Below the pieces are notes generated by a model that saw only the letters and a list, made by a program, of their open reading frames with translations, made no database searches and was not told the DNA's origin. The position numbers and the translations under genes were made by a program. A stretch of 64,000 nt of DNA, from contig NC_072893.1 in assembly GCF_027943255.1 (NCBI RefSeq), positions 94,185,784 through 94,249,783 on the forward strand, read 5' to 3'. Shown here in pieces: positions 55,751 to 64,000 of the stretch (the stretch's first letter is position 1; each line of letters starts with the position of its first letter). The stretch comes from Anastrepha obliqua (taxonomy: Eukaryota; Arthropoda; Insecta; Diptera; Tephritidae).

Positions 55751-56309
55751 CTATTTATTTATTTACTTTAATTTTTATTTTTGAACTCTTTTAGATCCGT
55801 CAAATGAGCCATTTTCTTTAAAAGTGGTGTAAGTGTATTTTATTTTATATGGTGTTATTTAAGGTTTTGCATTTGAGTTATTTGAAAAATATCGATTTAT
55901 GTTATTAATTTAGTTTTGTATTTTTTCAAAGTTAAACTGATTTAAATTTATAATCTATCATTTTTTAATGTGATTAACAAAAATGAATACTTTTAATGAC
56001 TTCAACCAAAGACTCTCACCATTTTTAAAGTCAGCAAAAAGTAAAAATCGTACATTTGCAAAATATTAACTATGCGATTTGAACTGAAAAAAACCAATAT
56101 TTTTAAGGAAATTATTTCTTCAACAACAACAAAAAACTGGGCTTTAGCCGTTTTTCACCTTTCAACCATTTCACTTTTTCAGTAAAAAATAAAATATAAC
56201 AAAATAAAAAGGATTTATTTAAACATGTACATTCAACAAAAATTATTTATAGTCTTATTATTAATATAAATATTTTAACTTTTTCATTATGATCAAGTTT
56301 TCGAAGATA
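55751..56309. other. No gene seen
   Basis: Very AT-rich; nothing recognised. Confidence 0.5.
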
Positions 56310-57740
56310 GTCGAAAGATAGTAATACATTAGACGGATGTGTGGTAATAAATCAAGTACATCTGTAAATTTTTCAAATGTGAAGGGTCTGGAAGGATGAT
56401 ATAAACGTGGTGTACAAAATTCTGTGGTCTTCCTTGTGAGAGCAACAAATTTAGATTTAAAAACTCATTCTCATTAAATGAAGTCTTACAGAAATTGTAT
56501 ATGGTTTGCTTTATAAGACCCTTATCCAACATACCTTCAATCAAATGACTTCTTCACCATAGATATTTTTTCGCCATCCTAGAATCACATCCACAGAAAA
56601 ATCAACTTGTTTCATTTCATGCAAAATACACTTTTTATGTGTTCGGCATTGTTTATACAATAAATCTTTTTTCTTATACCTATACCTACATACCTCGGGG
56701 GTGGACCATATAAAATTTGCTTTTTGAATCGGCTATAAAATTAGTTTGATCAGTTTATCAATATTTTTTCAAACTTTTTTTTTATTTTGAAGATTGAACA
56801 TTGTCATTTATGAATGAAAAATAATATCGTTCAAATGACTGCCACGACTGGCTTTACAGTAGGCCATTCGATCAACCCAATTTTTAAGCACATTTTCGAT
56901 CGTTTGGGCTCCAATTTCATGAATGGCAACTTCGATTTCGTGTTTTGAAGCTTCAATCGTCTCTGGATGGTTCGCATAGCATTTGTCCTTAACGGCTCCT
57001 CACAAAGAATAGTCCAACGAGCTTAAATCACAGCTCCGAGGCGGCCAATTGATATCGGAATTCAAAAACGGTAGCCAAAAGTTCGAGTGTAACTTTGGCC
57101 GTGTGACAAGTTGCACCGACCGGTTGAAACCAAATGTCGTCCATGTCATCCTGTTCAAGTTTTGGAAACAACTCGTTGAGCATGTCATGGTAACGCTCGC
57201 CATTTACTGTAACCGCGGCTCCTCGCCCAATTTCGAAAAAATGGCCCGATGATGCCGCCAGACCAAAAACCGCACCAAACAGTGACTCGTTGTGGATGCA
57301 TTTGCTTCTCTACAGTAACGTGTGGATTTTCTGAGTCCCAAATGCGACAATTTTGCTTATTGACATAGCCACCGATGTGAAAATGAGCTTCATCAGAAAA
57401 GAAGAAGAAGACTCAACACTTTGGAAATAGGTTTCCAATATTTCCCAATTTTGTTCAAGCGTATAGCGTCCCATTTCGTAAATGTCAAACCTTTAAGTAA
57501 ATTATGAACACATTTGACATGTCATTTGTGTTACCATTCTCAAAAAAAAGGGTGGTTCAAAAAGTAAACGCGATATGGCCCACCCTGTAGTACTCTCGAT
57601 ACTTCCAAAATCAGTATCATTTGGTAGACAAGAGTGTCCAGAATATACTAATTTATGGTCGATAATTTCCAAGCCGTTCTTGGAGGACTGAACAACATTG
57701 AGCCACAATAAAGCCAAAATCAAATTTAGATGGGGATCAA
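56310..57740 (-). pseudogene. Second uncharacterised TE-associated protein relic, split by a mariner
   Basis: Right of the mariner (57590-57723): LNVVQSSKNGLEIIDHKLVY and SGHSCLPNDTDFGSIES. Left of it (56430-56690): KQCRTHKKCILHEMKQVDF, SVDVILGWRKNIYGEEVI, a TGA in place of Trp, then LKVCWIRVL. The IDHK...SGHS..P.D.DF..IE and HEMKQ.DF motifs recall a multi-copy arthropod protein of unknown function, from memory only. The reading frame is degraded. The mariner at 56693-57587 sits between the two parts. An alternative frame at 56329-56544 is a shadow. Confidence 0.55.
56693..57587 (-). mobile_element. Deleted mariner (WFQQDGA type), TA-flanked
   Basis: TA stands at 56691-56692 and 57588-57589. 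The end repeats share GGTGG(A/G)CCATAT and CTTTTTGAA. Minus-strand coding: SDEAHFHIGGYVNKQNCRIW, MHPQRVTVWCGFWSGGIIGP and WFQPVGATCHTA (catalytic Asp changed to Val). Then DINWPPRSCDLSSLDYSL and AYCKASRGSHLNDIIFHS with a proper stop near 56810. The N-terminal DNA-binding part is deleted and there are several frame changes. Confidence 0.88.
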
Positions 57741-57864
57741 TTTAGAGGTATCGGATTTAAATTAAAATAAAAAAACGAAAATATAAATTGATTGAGCAAC
57801 TTTTATTATTTTTGTGTAGAACCGTTTAAGACATTTTTTTTTAAGATAATCCCTTTCAAACACA

Positions 57865-58375
57865 GGGTTGCCAATATTCGACGGACCCATCTGACAACCC
57901 TGTATCTTTTGACAGAGACGTCAGATCGCTTAATGACATACTGCGTCGAAGCTTCAATCTAAGCAGATTTTTACCATGGAACAGTACACGCCACGCAAGC
58001 GCTCAAAAATTGTTGAAATTTACATTCAACAAAGAAGTCAATTGTGAAAACTCAACGTGCGTATAAAAAATTAAATAATGTGAAAAGTGCGCCTTTTAAG
58101 AACACCATTAAACGTTTGTACGAAAGGTTTTCGGCTGGTGATGCTCTTTCTAATCCAAAGAGGCCAAATCAAAACCGACCAAGGCTCCGCCAAGGACATC
58201 CCAAAATCGCCGTTCTCAGCAGTTGGGCATTGCTCGGACCACTTTACAACGAATTATCTGCATTGATTTGCATTTATCGGGAATAATGAGAATCAATTGA
58301 CGCAAAGATTGTTGACTGCGGACAAGCCTCGTCGATTGGAATGGGCCCAAAGAGTCATTGAAATCCGTCGGATCC
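57865..58375 (+). mobile_element. Mariner 5' half (WFQQDGA type)
   Basis: The ATG at 57975 opens MEQYTPRKRSKIVEIYIQQ. Then, after frame changes, KTQRAYKKLNNVKSAPFKNT, IKRLYERFSAGDAL and ALICIYRE (58044-58286), and RRLEWAQRVIEIRR. This is the N-terminal DNA-binding half. A possible terminal repeat ACAGGGTTGCCA lies near 57863. It ends abruptly at about 58375, where the opposite strand takes over. Confidence 0.75.
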
Positions 58376-58860
58376 ATCAAATATGGGCAACCCTGATTTT
58401 AGCCACAAGTTTGTCTTTAGTATTTGGTTCCATATTATGGAGATCACGGGCTTCAATTTCCGGTGTCAAAAGGCTCGATAGCATTCACCATTCACTGTTA
58501 CATGGGCGCCTGCCTGGTCTTTGAAGAAATATGGGCCAATGATTCCTCTAGCCCATAGGCCGCACCAAACGGTTGTTTTCAGTGGACGCAATGGCTGTTC
58601 TTGAATGGCTTCGGGTTACTCTTCAGCCCAAATATGGCAGTTTTGGTTATTGATGTAGTCATTAGGCCAAAAATGGGTCTCATCGCTGAACACCATAAGT
58701 TGGCCTTACCGCGCGATGAACACTTTTCACAGAGCTTCGATTTTCGTAATACAATTTTACGATTTGCGAACGTTGTTGAGGTGTAAGTCTTTCCCTGATG
58801 AAATGTCAATAAATACTGAAAAAAATTATGTATGTAGTTTGACAGTAGTCTCGCGTGATA
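58376..58860 (-). mobile_element. Mariner central part, opposite orientation
   Basis: Minus-strand text: FSDETHFWPNDYINNQNCHI, QEQPLRPLKTTVWCGLW, GIIGPYFFKDQAGAHVTVNG. This is the catalytic region of the same kind of mariner as the plus-strand piece just upstream. The two are joined head to head, without the C-terminal part. Confidence 0.75.
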
Positions 58861-59101
58861 TGTTTAAAAAACCTTATTGGAAAAAGTACCTATAATCTTA
58901 TCACCTCAAACTTGTAACTTTATTAACTACGAAAATTTGTAATTATAGAAACAATGCAAATTTTAACGGCTTTTTTTGGAAAAACATATAACGACAATAT
59001 ATCTCGATTATAACTAAAATTGATACTTTAGAAAAAAGCAGAAGAAAAAAAAAGATAATTTATTGAAAAAAAAATTGAACATCTAACATTTACCATTAAC
59101 C
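58861..59101. other. No gene seen
   Basis: AT-rich spacer. Confidence 0.5.
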
Positions 59102-59110
59102 ACCAGCTTA

Positions 59111-59435
59111 GGCGGCCGCCGTAGCAGAATGGGTTGGTGCGTGATTACCATTCGGAATGCACAGAGAGAACGTTGGTTCGAATCTCGGTAAAACCAAAAT
59201 TAATAAAAAAAAACATTTTTCTAATAGCGGTCGCCCCTCGGCAGGTAATGGCAAACCTCCGAGTGTATTTCTGGCGTGAAAAAGCTCCTCATAAAAATAT
59301 CGCTGTTCGGAGTCGGCTTGAAACTGTGGAACAACACCAAGACGCACACCACAAATAGGAGGAGGAGCTCGGCCAAACACCCAAAAAGGGTGTACGCGCC
59401 AATTATATATATAAATATATAGTATATACATATAT
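59111..59435 (+). mobile_element. tRNA-derived SINE, copy 6, with a perfect 9 bp target duplication
   Basis: ACCAGCTTA stands at 59102-59110 and 59436-59444. The head has a box A-like TAGCAGAATGGGTTGG (59122-59137) and a box B-like GGTTCGAATCT (59175-59185), the pol III promoter parts. The body and tail are as in copy 3 (AAAAAGGGTGTACGCGCC), with an AT-rich end. It is the most recent-looking SINE here. Confidence 0.92.
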
Positions 59436-59444
59436 ACCAGCTTA

Positions 59445-60042
59445 AAATGGGCAAATGGGGTTGGTGGGGCGAATACATAGCCTATCCCTTTCAAATATCA
59501 ACATCACTTTCACGTGGTGGTATAACCTTAAAACCTCACACAGAGGAAATGCTGTAACCCCCAAGATAACTGGACTCCAGTCTGGATGATCAGATGGGAG
59601 GCTATTTAGCGCCATTTGAAATGTTCGCCATAATAATAATAGTGTATCTACTGGTATAGTGGCTCACAAATGAGCTCACCATATGCAACAGTGGCACTAT
59701 GAAAGCTCTCATCATGGGTAATTTTTTGTGCTGAGGAGCAAACTCTGCTGTATACCGAAACCTTTTCAGAACAAAATGAGTTTTACTTAATATTTGGTTT
59801 ACATAATTCGAATTAAATTTGTAATATATTAGTTTTACATGCTCGGCAGTTTCTCAGAAAAGGCTGGATGGTTCAAAATTCATGGTGAAAATATTTTGGT
59901 GTAGCCAATATCATATCGTTAAACGGCTCTCAGTGAATTTGACAAAATCAGCGGATGGGCTGACATAGCAGGAGTTATGAATCGGTTTGTTTCCAAAAAT
60001 ACTGAGAATGTGTTAGTGATAAACGAAAAAATGAACACAATG
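59445..60042. other. No gene seen
   Basis: No supported feature. Confidence 0.5.
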
Positions 60043-60254
60043 TAATAGCTCCGGGACACGCTCAAGCATTTGCTGTCCAGCAGCTTATATGTGTGCGTGT
60101 CGGGTGACACACGTACTTGTTTCGTGTCAGACATACTTGTTGTCGGCTTTTGCATGATGAAAATCAAAAATTTTAGATATTAGCGTCATGCACCCGGCAC
60201 GCACACATATAAGCTACTGGACAGAAAATGCATGAGCGTGTCCCGGACCTATTA
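60043..60254. mobile_element. Short MITE with about 60 bp inverted repeats
   Basis: The left arm, TAATAGCTCCGGGACACGC onward (60043-60103), is repeated inverted at about 60192-60254. The arms include CAGCTTATATGTGTGCGTG-like text. It is 212 bp, non-coding. The family is not recognised. Confidence 0.75.
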
Positions 60255-61420
60255 CTTCGTTGCCGTCTGAACAACGACCGATTTGACGAGTGTGTGAAAT
60301 AAATATGAAATAATCATGCAGATTTCGGCTCGCGAATACCTCGTGACGTGGGATCCGAAATTTGCCTCACAATTTTGCTTTTCACCATAGTTATTGGCCA
60401 AACCTAGTAATCTATCACCCTTATTCAAAATTGGTATAAACACAATGAAAAGGGTATTGATCTTCATAGATAATATTTTGAAAAGAATAAAGCCATATGC
60501 GATTATAACTATTTTTTTTTACTTCTCTATTTCAAATCTTAAGTAGCAACCCTCGAAAAACATTCTATATTGTTCATAAATAGTATATTCAACAATATTT
60601 ATTTACTTGGAACAAAAAATACAACACTCGCACCTTTAAAATATGACTTAAAAAATCCTACAGAAATTCAAGATCATTAGATGCAATTTTGAATACTCAC
60701 GGTTAGGCAAAACCTAACAAAAAAGATGATACTTCCTAAGTCATCGGCGTGTAAAAGTTATCGCTCAGTTATATGGAAAAGATAGACAAAAGCCATGAGC
60801 CTTAATTCACTAAGAGCGCCGCCAGTTCGGTGCAATTTGACTTTCTTAGGGGGTAGGCATATTTATGCACTCATATGTGCTTGTGTATGTAAGCATATCC
60901 ATCTTTATTTGCTTACTTTTGCAAAAGTACCCATCTCAAAGTGATGTTATTTCCCTCGGACCCAACAAATGGTGGAAGGAGAGAAAAAGGTGACAAAAAA
61001 GAGCCAAAAAGTCTTTACGAAGAGTTTAATTTTATCAGTTTTGGAAACTGCTGAAGTTTAAAATCCCTTTATAATGAGAAACGGTTACGATAAGCTGATT
61101 GCGAGTATTCTATTCATATCTACATACATACCTTCTTCGCGTGAGGCATACGGACCATGCAAGGATTTTGGTTAAGACTACCGAGGCGAATTGGATATCG
61201 ATAGAAAATATCGAAAAAGTTAATCAATATGACTACAAGAAAGAAAAGTACGGCATTCGGAAGTCATTTTCAAGTTTAGATAAACCATATCTGCACCAGC
61301 ACCCGACAGAGAATAGTTGCAAGGACCACATGAGCTGGTACGATAAGAGATGGGCGCGGATTTGTGGGGTTAGATAAAATGTAAATCTCAAATATGTTTA
61401 ATAAGATTTTGAAGAATATA
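60255..61420. other. No gene supported
   Basis: Near 60420-60500 a plus-strand stretch (WYKHNEKGIDLH, then YFEKNK) faintly recalls a mariner C-terminus. A 92-codon frame at 61099-61377 has no domain. Confidence 0.35.
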
Positions 61421-62065
61421 AAGGGTAATTTTTTAAGAGCTATAGAAACGTTTTTCAAAAAAACACACGTAAAATTCAGAAAAATTCATGACGTTTTTAT
61501 TTAAATCGATAGTACAGTCCATATAATTTAATGTTTGGAGATTATTTCATGCAAATGTTGACCGCGACTGCGCTTCAAATGGTTCATCCGCTTAGTCCAA
61601 TTTTGGCATACTCTTTCCAATGTTTCGGCCGGTATCTCACATGTAAATGCTTTAATGTTGTCTTCCAACGCGTTAATTTAAGCAGAATTGCCTGAATAGA
61701 CATGAGCTTTAGCATAGCCCCACAAAAAATAATCTAAAGGCGTTATGTCGCACGATCTGGGTGCCCAATTGACAGGTCCCGAACGTGAAATAAAATGTTC
61801 ACACAACTCGCCTCTCAACAAGTCCATTGTTACGCGTGCTGTGTCGCATGTGGCATGTCATACAAGTCAAGCTCTTGCATTTTGGGCAAAAAAAAATTGG
61901 ATATCATTTCACGGTAGCGCTCACCATTCACAGTTACTTTACGATTCGCAGCATCTTTGAAGAAATACGGCCAAACTGAAGGTGTTTGACAGTGAAACAA
62001 AACACAAAGCGTGCGTCAGGTGTTTAAACCAACTGTTTAAAAAGATAATAGCTAAAAAATCACCC
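61421..62065 (-). mobile_element. Deleted mariner (WFQQDGA type)
   Basis: TA at 61419-61420. The ends are AAGGGTAATTTTTTAAGAGC on the left and, inverted, GGGTGATTTTTTAGCTATTA on the right. Minus-strand text: PYFFKDAANRKVTVNGERYR, then a frame change, LTPLDYFLWGYAKAHVY-like text and LKRSRGQHLHEIIS near 61550. The N-terminal half and the first catalytic regions are missing. 0.65 kb. Confidence 0.82.
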
Positions 62066-62530
62066 CTCGCACAAGCTGACAATTTCAGAATCAGTGGTGT
62101 TCTATTTAACGATTTTCAGATAAAAGAGAGATTTATTTCATTTCGTGGAAATGAAGTAAGTTCTGAGTTCTTCCTCCTTTGGCCTGAGTAGGCATAATAG
62201 GCGAACAACTTGGGTCAGAAACTGGATTGGTAACCAGTCATAATGTGTATAGGAAGAGGGTTTCTAGAAAATTTAAAAAAGGCGAGCTGTATGGGTTATT
62301 GTGGTGCGCATTATATTATCCATTATCTTGTGGAAAAGGGCTTCCCTGCCTTAACTTTAGGAATACTTTATGTGCCAAGAAGATTTTTCATTTGTTTGGA
62401 AAGCCCTAATGGAGAGATTTTGCTAAATAATTACATTAATTTTAAATTAAAAATGGTTGCAAATGCGGTGCTCATATATAAGTAAATTTGGTGGAAATGA
62501 TGGTTGCTGAAAAGTCAATAGCAAACATAT
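62066..62530. other. No gene seen
   Basis: Two overlapping frames (62227-62409 and 62243-62485) have no recognisable domain. Confidence 0.4.
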
Positions 62531-63597
62531 TTGAGTGCCAGCTGGTATATATTTTTATTTATTACTATACAAGCGATTGCAGCGAAAGCAGCGACACGCA
62601 TCAATGCTACATCGAAATGGAATAAGTATCTTGGCCATTCGGCCATATTGAACAGGAACACTGTTATCTCTTCCGACATAGACTATCATGTAAGTCTTCC
62701 ACCACCACCCTTGCTATTCTCCTGTTCACTGCCAACTAGGGAAGAATGGAAGACAAATCTTACCGAAATCGATGACCCTCTGATTATATATACAGATGGT
62801 TCAAAACAAGATGGTAAAGTGGGATTTGGAATCTTTTTCAATTCCCCTCACATCAATCTATCATTTAGATTAGCCGACTACTGTGGTGTATTCCAAGCGG
62901 AAGTATGCGCTATCTGGTATGCTGCGAAAACTATCTTAGAAAATAGAATATCACTAGAGGATATCCGCTTTTTCACTGACACCCACTCAGATGTGGTTCG
63001 ATCCTGTCTCTTATCTCTTAACGAGATAAGTGTTCAGAATTCTGCCCAAGTTATCTGGATACCCGGTCACAGTGGATTCGAAGGTAACTGCAAAGCTGAT
63101 GCGCTCGCAAGAGCTGGAGCTGCGCAATCAAATGTTAGTAACTTACCCACAATCCACATTCCGCTCTCAACATGTAAAATGATCATTGATCGAGAATTTC
63201 ACAGCATTGCTGATCGGAGGTGGCGAGTGGAAACTGCTTGCGTTACGACCAGACAAATCTGGCCATCCTACAATCTGAAACAGACAAAAACCCGTATAAG
63301 TATTTCGAAACACGAACTAAGGCATATAATATCTCTTATCACCGGCCACTGCCTTTTGGGCACTCACGCACGTCGGCTCGGGGTTCCTCAAAACGACCTG
63401 TGCAGATACTGCGAGGACGAAGATGAGGAGGTATCGAGCAGGCATTTGCTGTGCAGTTGTCCCGGTCCAGCCAGAAGTCGACTCGCTCTTCTAGGCTCTC
63501 CAATAATTGACAATCTTTTAGTATTCTCGGACCTGAAAATCGGGTCTCTCATCAAATTCTCGAAACGAATTAATATCTTTGACGAAAACCTATGATA
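62531..63597 (+). pseudogene. LINE-B: RNase H and C-terminal domain, open for 354 codons
   Basis: 5'-truncated ORF2 end of a non-LTR retrotransposon. LINE-like text begins about residue 14 (QAIAAKAATRINATSKWNKY). RNase H: IIYTDGSKQDGKVGFGIF (Asp), VFQAEVCAIW (Glu), RFFTDTHSDVV (Asp, with SQ changed) and WIPGHSGFEGNCKADALARA (His/Asp). It then has HIISLITGHCLLGTHARRLG and a zinc-knuckle-like CRYCEDEDEEVSSRHLLCSC. No stop or shift to 63597. The polymerase and endonuclease are absent. It resembles LINE-A in the RNase H and knuckle. A simple-repeat tail follows. Confidence 0.88.
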
Positions 63598-63703
63598 AAA
63601 ATCTCGGTTAGGTGGGGAAATCATACAATATAATGAGCTCTAGGGCAACACAACGGACCCAACTTGCGGTCTATGTTGCACTTCGATGCGGAGTCACCCT
63701 TAA

Positions 63704-63721
63704 ACCAACCAACCAACCAAC
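63704..63721 (+). repeat. LINE-B 3' tail, (ACCA)n
   Basis: Four ACCA/AACC units (18 bp) about 100 bp after the LINE-B stop, probably the retrotransposon 3' end. Confidence 0.65.
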
Positions 63722-63724
63722 TAT

Positions 63725-64000
63725 ACATACATACACACATACACGCTTGAATTCATTTAATTTCGGCTGCGTTGTATAAAATGAGTTGGCGTTCATGGCG
63801 GAAGAAAAATCAAACTATGCCAAGTATAAAAATGCATATCTACATCAAGGAAACCACTTAAGCGCACACGGCAATTGAGTGTTTTCCTTCCGGATGTACC
63901 CCAAAAAGCAAGCCGTAAGAGACACATTTTTGCTTATCAGCGGCTGTTATTTGACTGTATACATGAGATGTTGGTAAAGGTGAGAATTTGAAAATAATCA
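63725..64000. other. No gene seen
   Basis: Starts with an ACATACATACACACATACAC simple repeat; the rest is unassigned. Confidence 0.45.

Noticed and set aside
56329..56544. 71-codon frame MIEGMLDKGLIKQ...
   Set aside because: The alternative frame fits the uncharacterised relic's motifs better, so this is a shadow.
61099..61377. 92-codon frame
   Set aside because: Unrecognised, no splice or promoter support.
1..64000. CRISPR array, bacterial operons, riboswitches, tRNA or rRNA genes
   Set aside because: Nothing of the kind; tRNA-like promoter boxes occur only in the SINE heads.

Overview
The window looks like repeat-dense intergenic or heterochromatic DNA from a higher dipteran. A tephritid fruit fly is the best guess. 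The reasons are the mix of mariner subfamilies, three piggyBac families, LINEs with RNase H, an abundant tRNA-derived SINE, 55-65 bp introns and an AT-rich background. No complete, recognisable host gene was found. Almost every coding signal is a transposable-element protein, and nearly all carry frameshifts, stops or deletions. The species call is inference; no database was searched.

Layout: 0.26-2.66 kb is a complete but dead piggyBac (A) with TTAA target duplications. 3.4-4.7 kb holds a LINE reverse transcriptase end whose 3' region is shared with the local SINE. 5.2-6.7 kb is an old mariner split by a hAT deletion derivative. Mariner copies follow at 6.9-7.8, 9.4-10.9 and 12.4-12.8 kb. 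13.55-14.0 kb is a MITE with 130 bp inverted ends. 17.4-19.9 kb is a decayed copy of an uncharacterised arthropod repeat protein, interrupted by a nearly intact mariner. 20.2-25.0 kb is a second complete piggyBac (B) with a spliceosomal-type intron, interrupted by a 2 kb fold-back element. 25.9-27.4 kb is a LINE end with RNase H.

The second half continues in the same way. 29.3-32.6 kb is a mosaic of SINEs, two mariners, a TTAA MITE and a LINE scrap. 33.4-36.1 kb is a Jockey-type LINE split by a mariner, next to possible host exons at 36.06-36.9 kb. 37.1-38.7 kb has two mariners abutting at one TA. 39.1-39.7 kb is a second copy of the uncharacterised protein. 41.1-42.7 kb has two LINE ends on opposite strands. 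A possible intact two-exon small gene lies at 43.69-43.97 kb, beside a third complete piggyBac (C, 44.2-46.7 kb) that resembles the original cabbage-looper element. 48.2-50.1 kb is a maT-type element with a pogo-like insert. 50.9-52.1 kb is a mariner, and 53.0-54.7 kb is a mariner inside a mariner. From 55.4 kb to the end are LINE scraps, SINEs, deleted mariners, a short MITE and a long LINE RNase H reading frame (62.5-63.6 kb).

The genes do not form pathways; the window records layered insertions. In five places, removing the inner element plus one target duplication rejoins the outer reading frame, or nearly so. This gives relative ages from sequence alone. The main points are the SINE/LINE shared tail, two mariners in which one terminus has been replaced by an inverted copy of the other, the 2 kb fold-back, the dispersed uncharacterised coding family, and the small spliced gene candidate.
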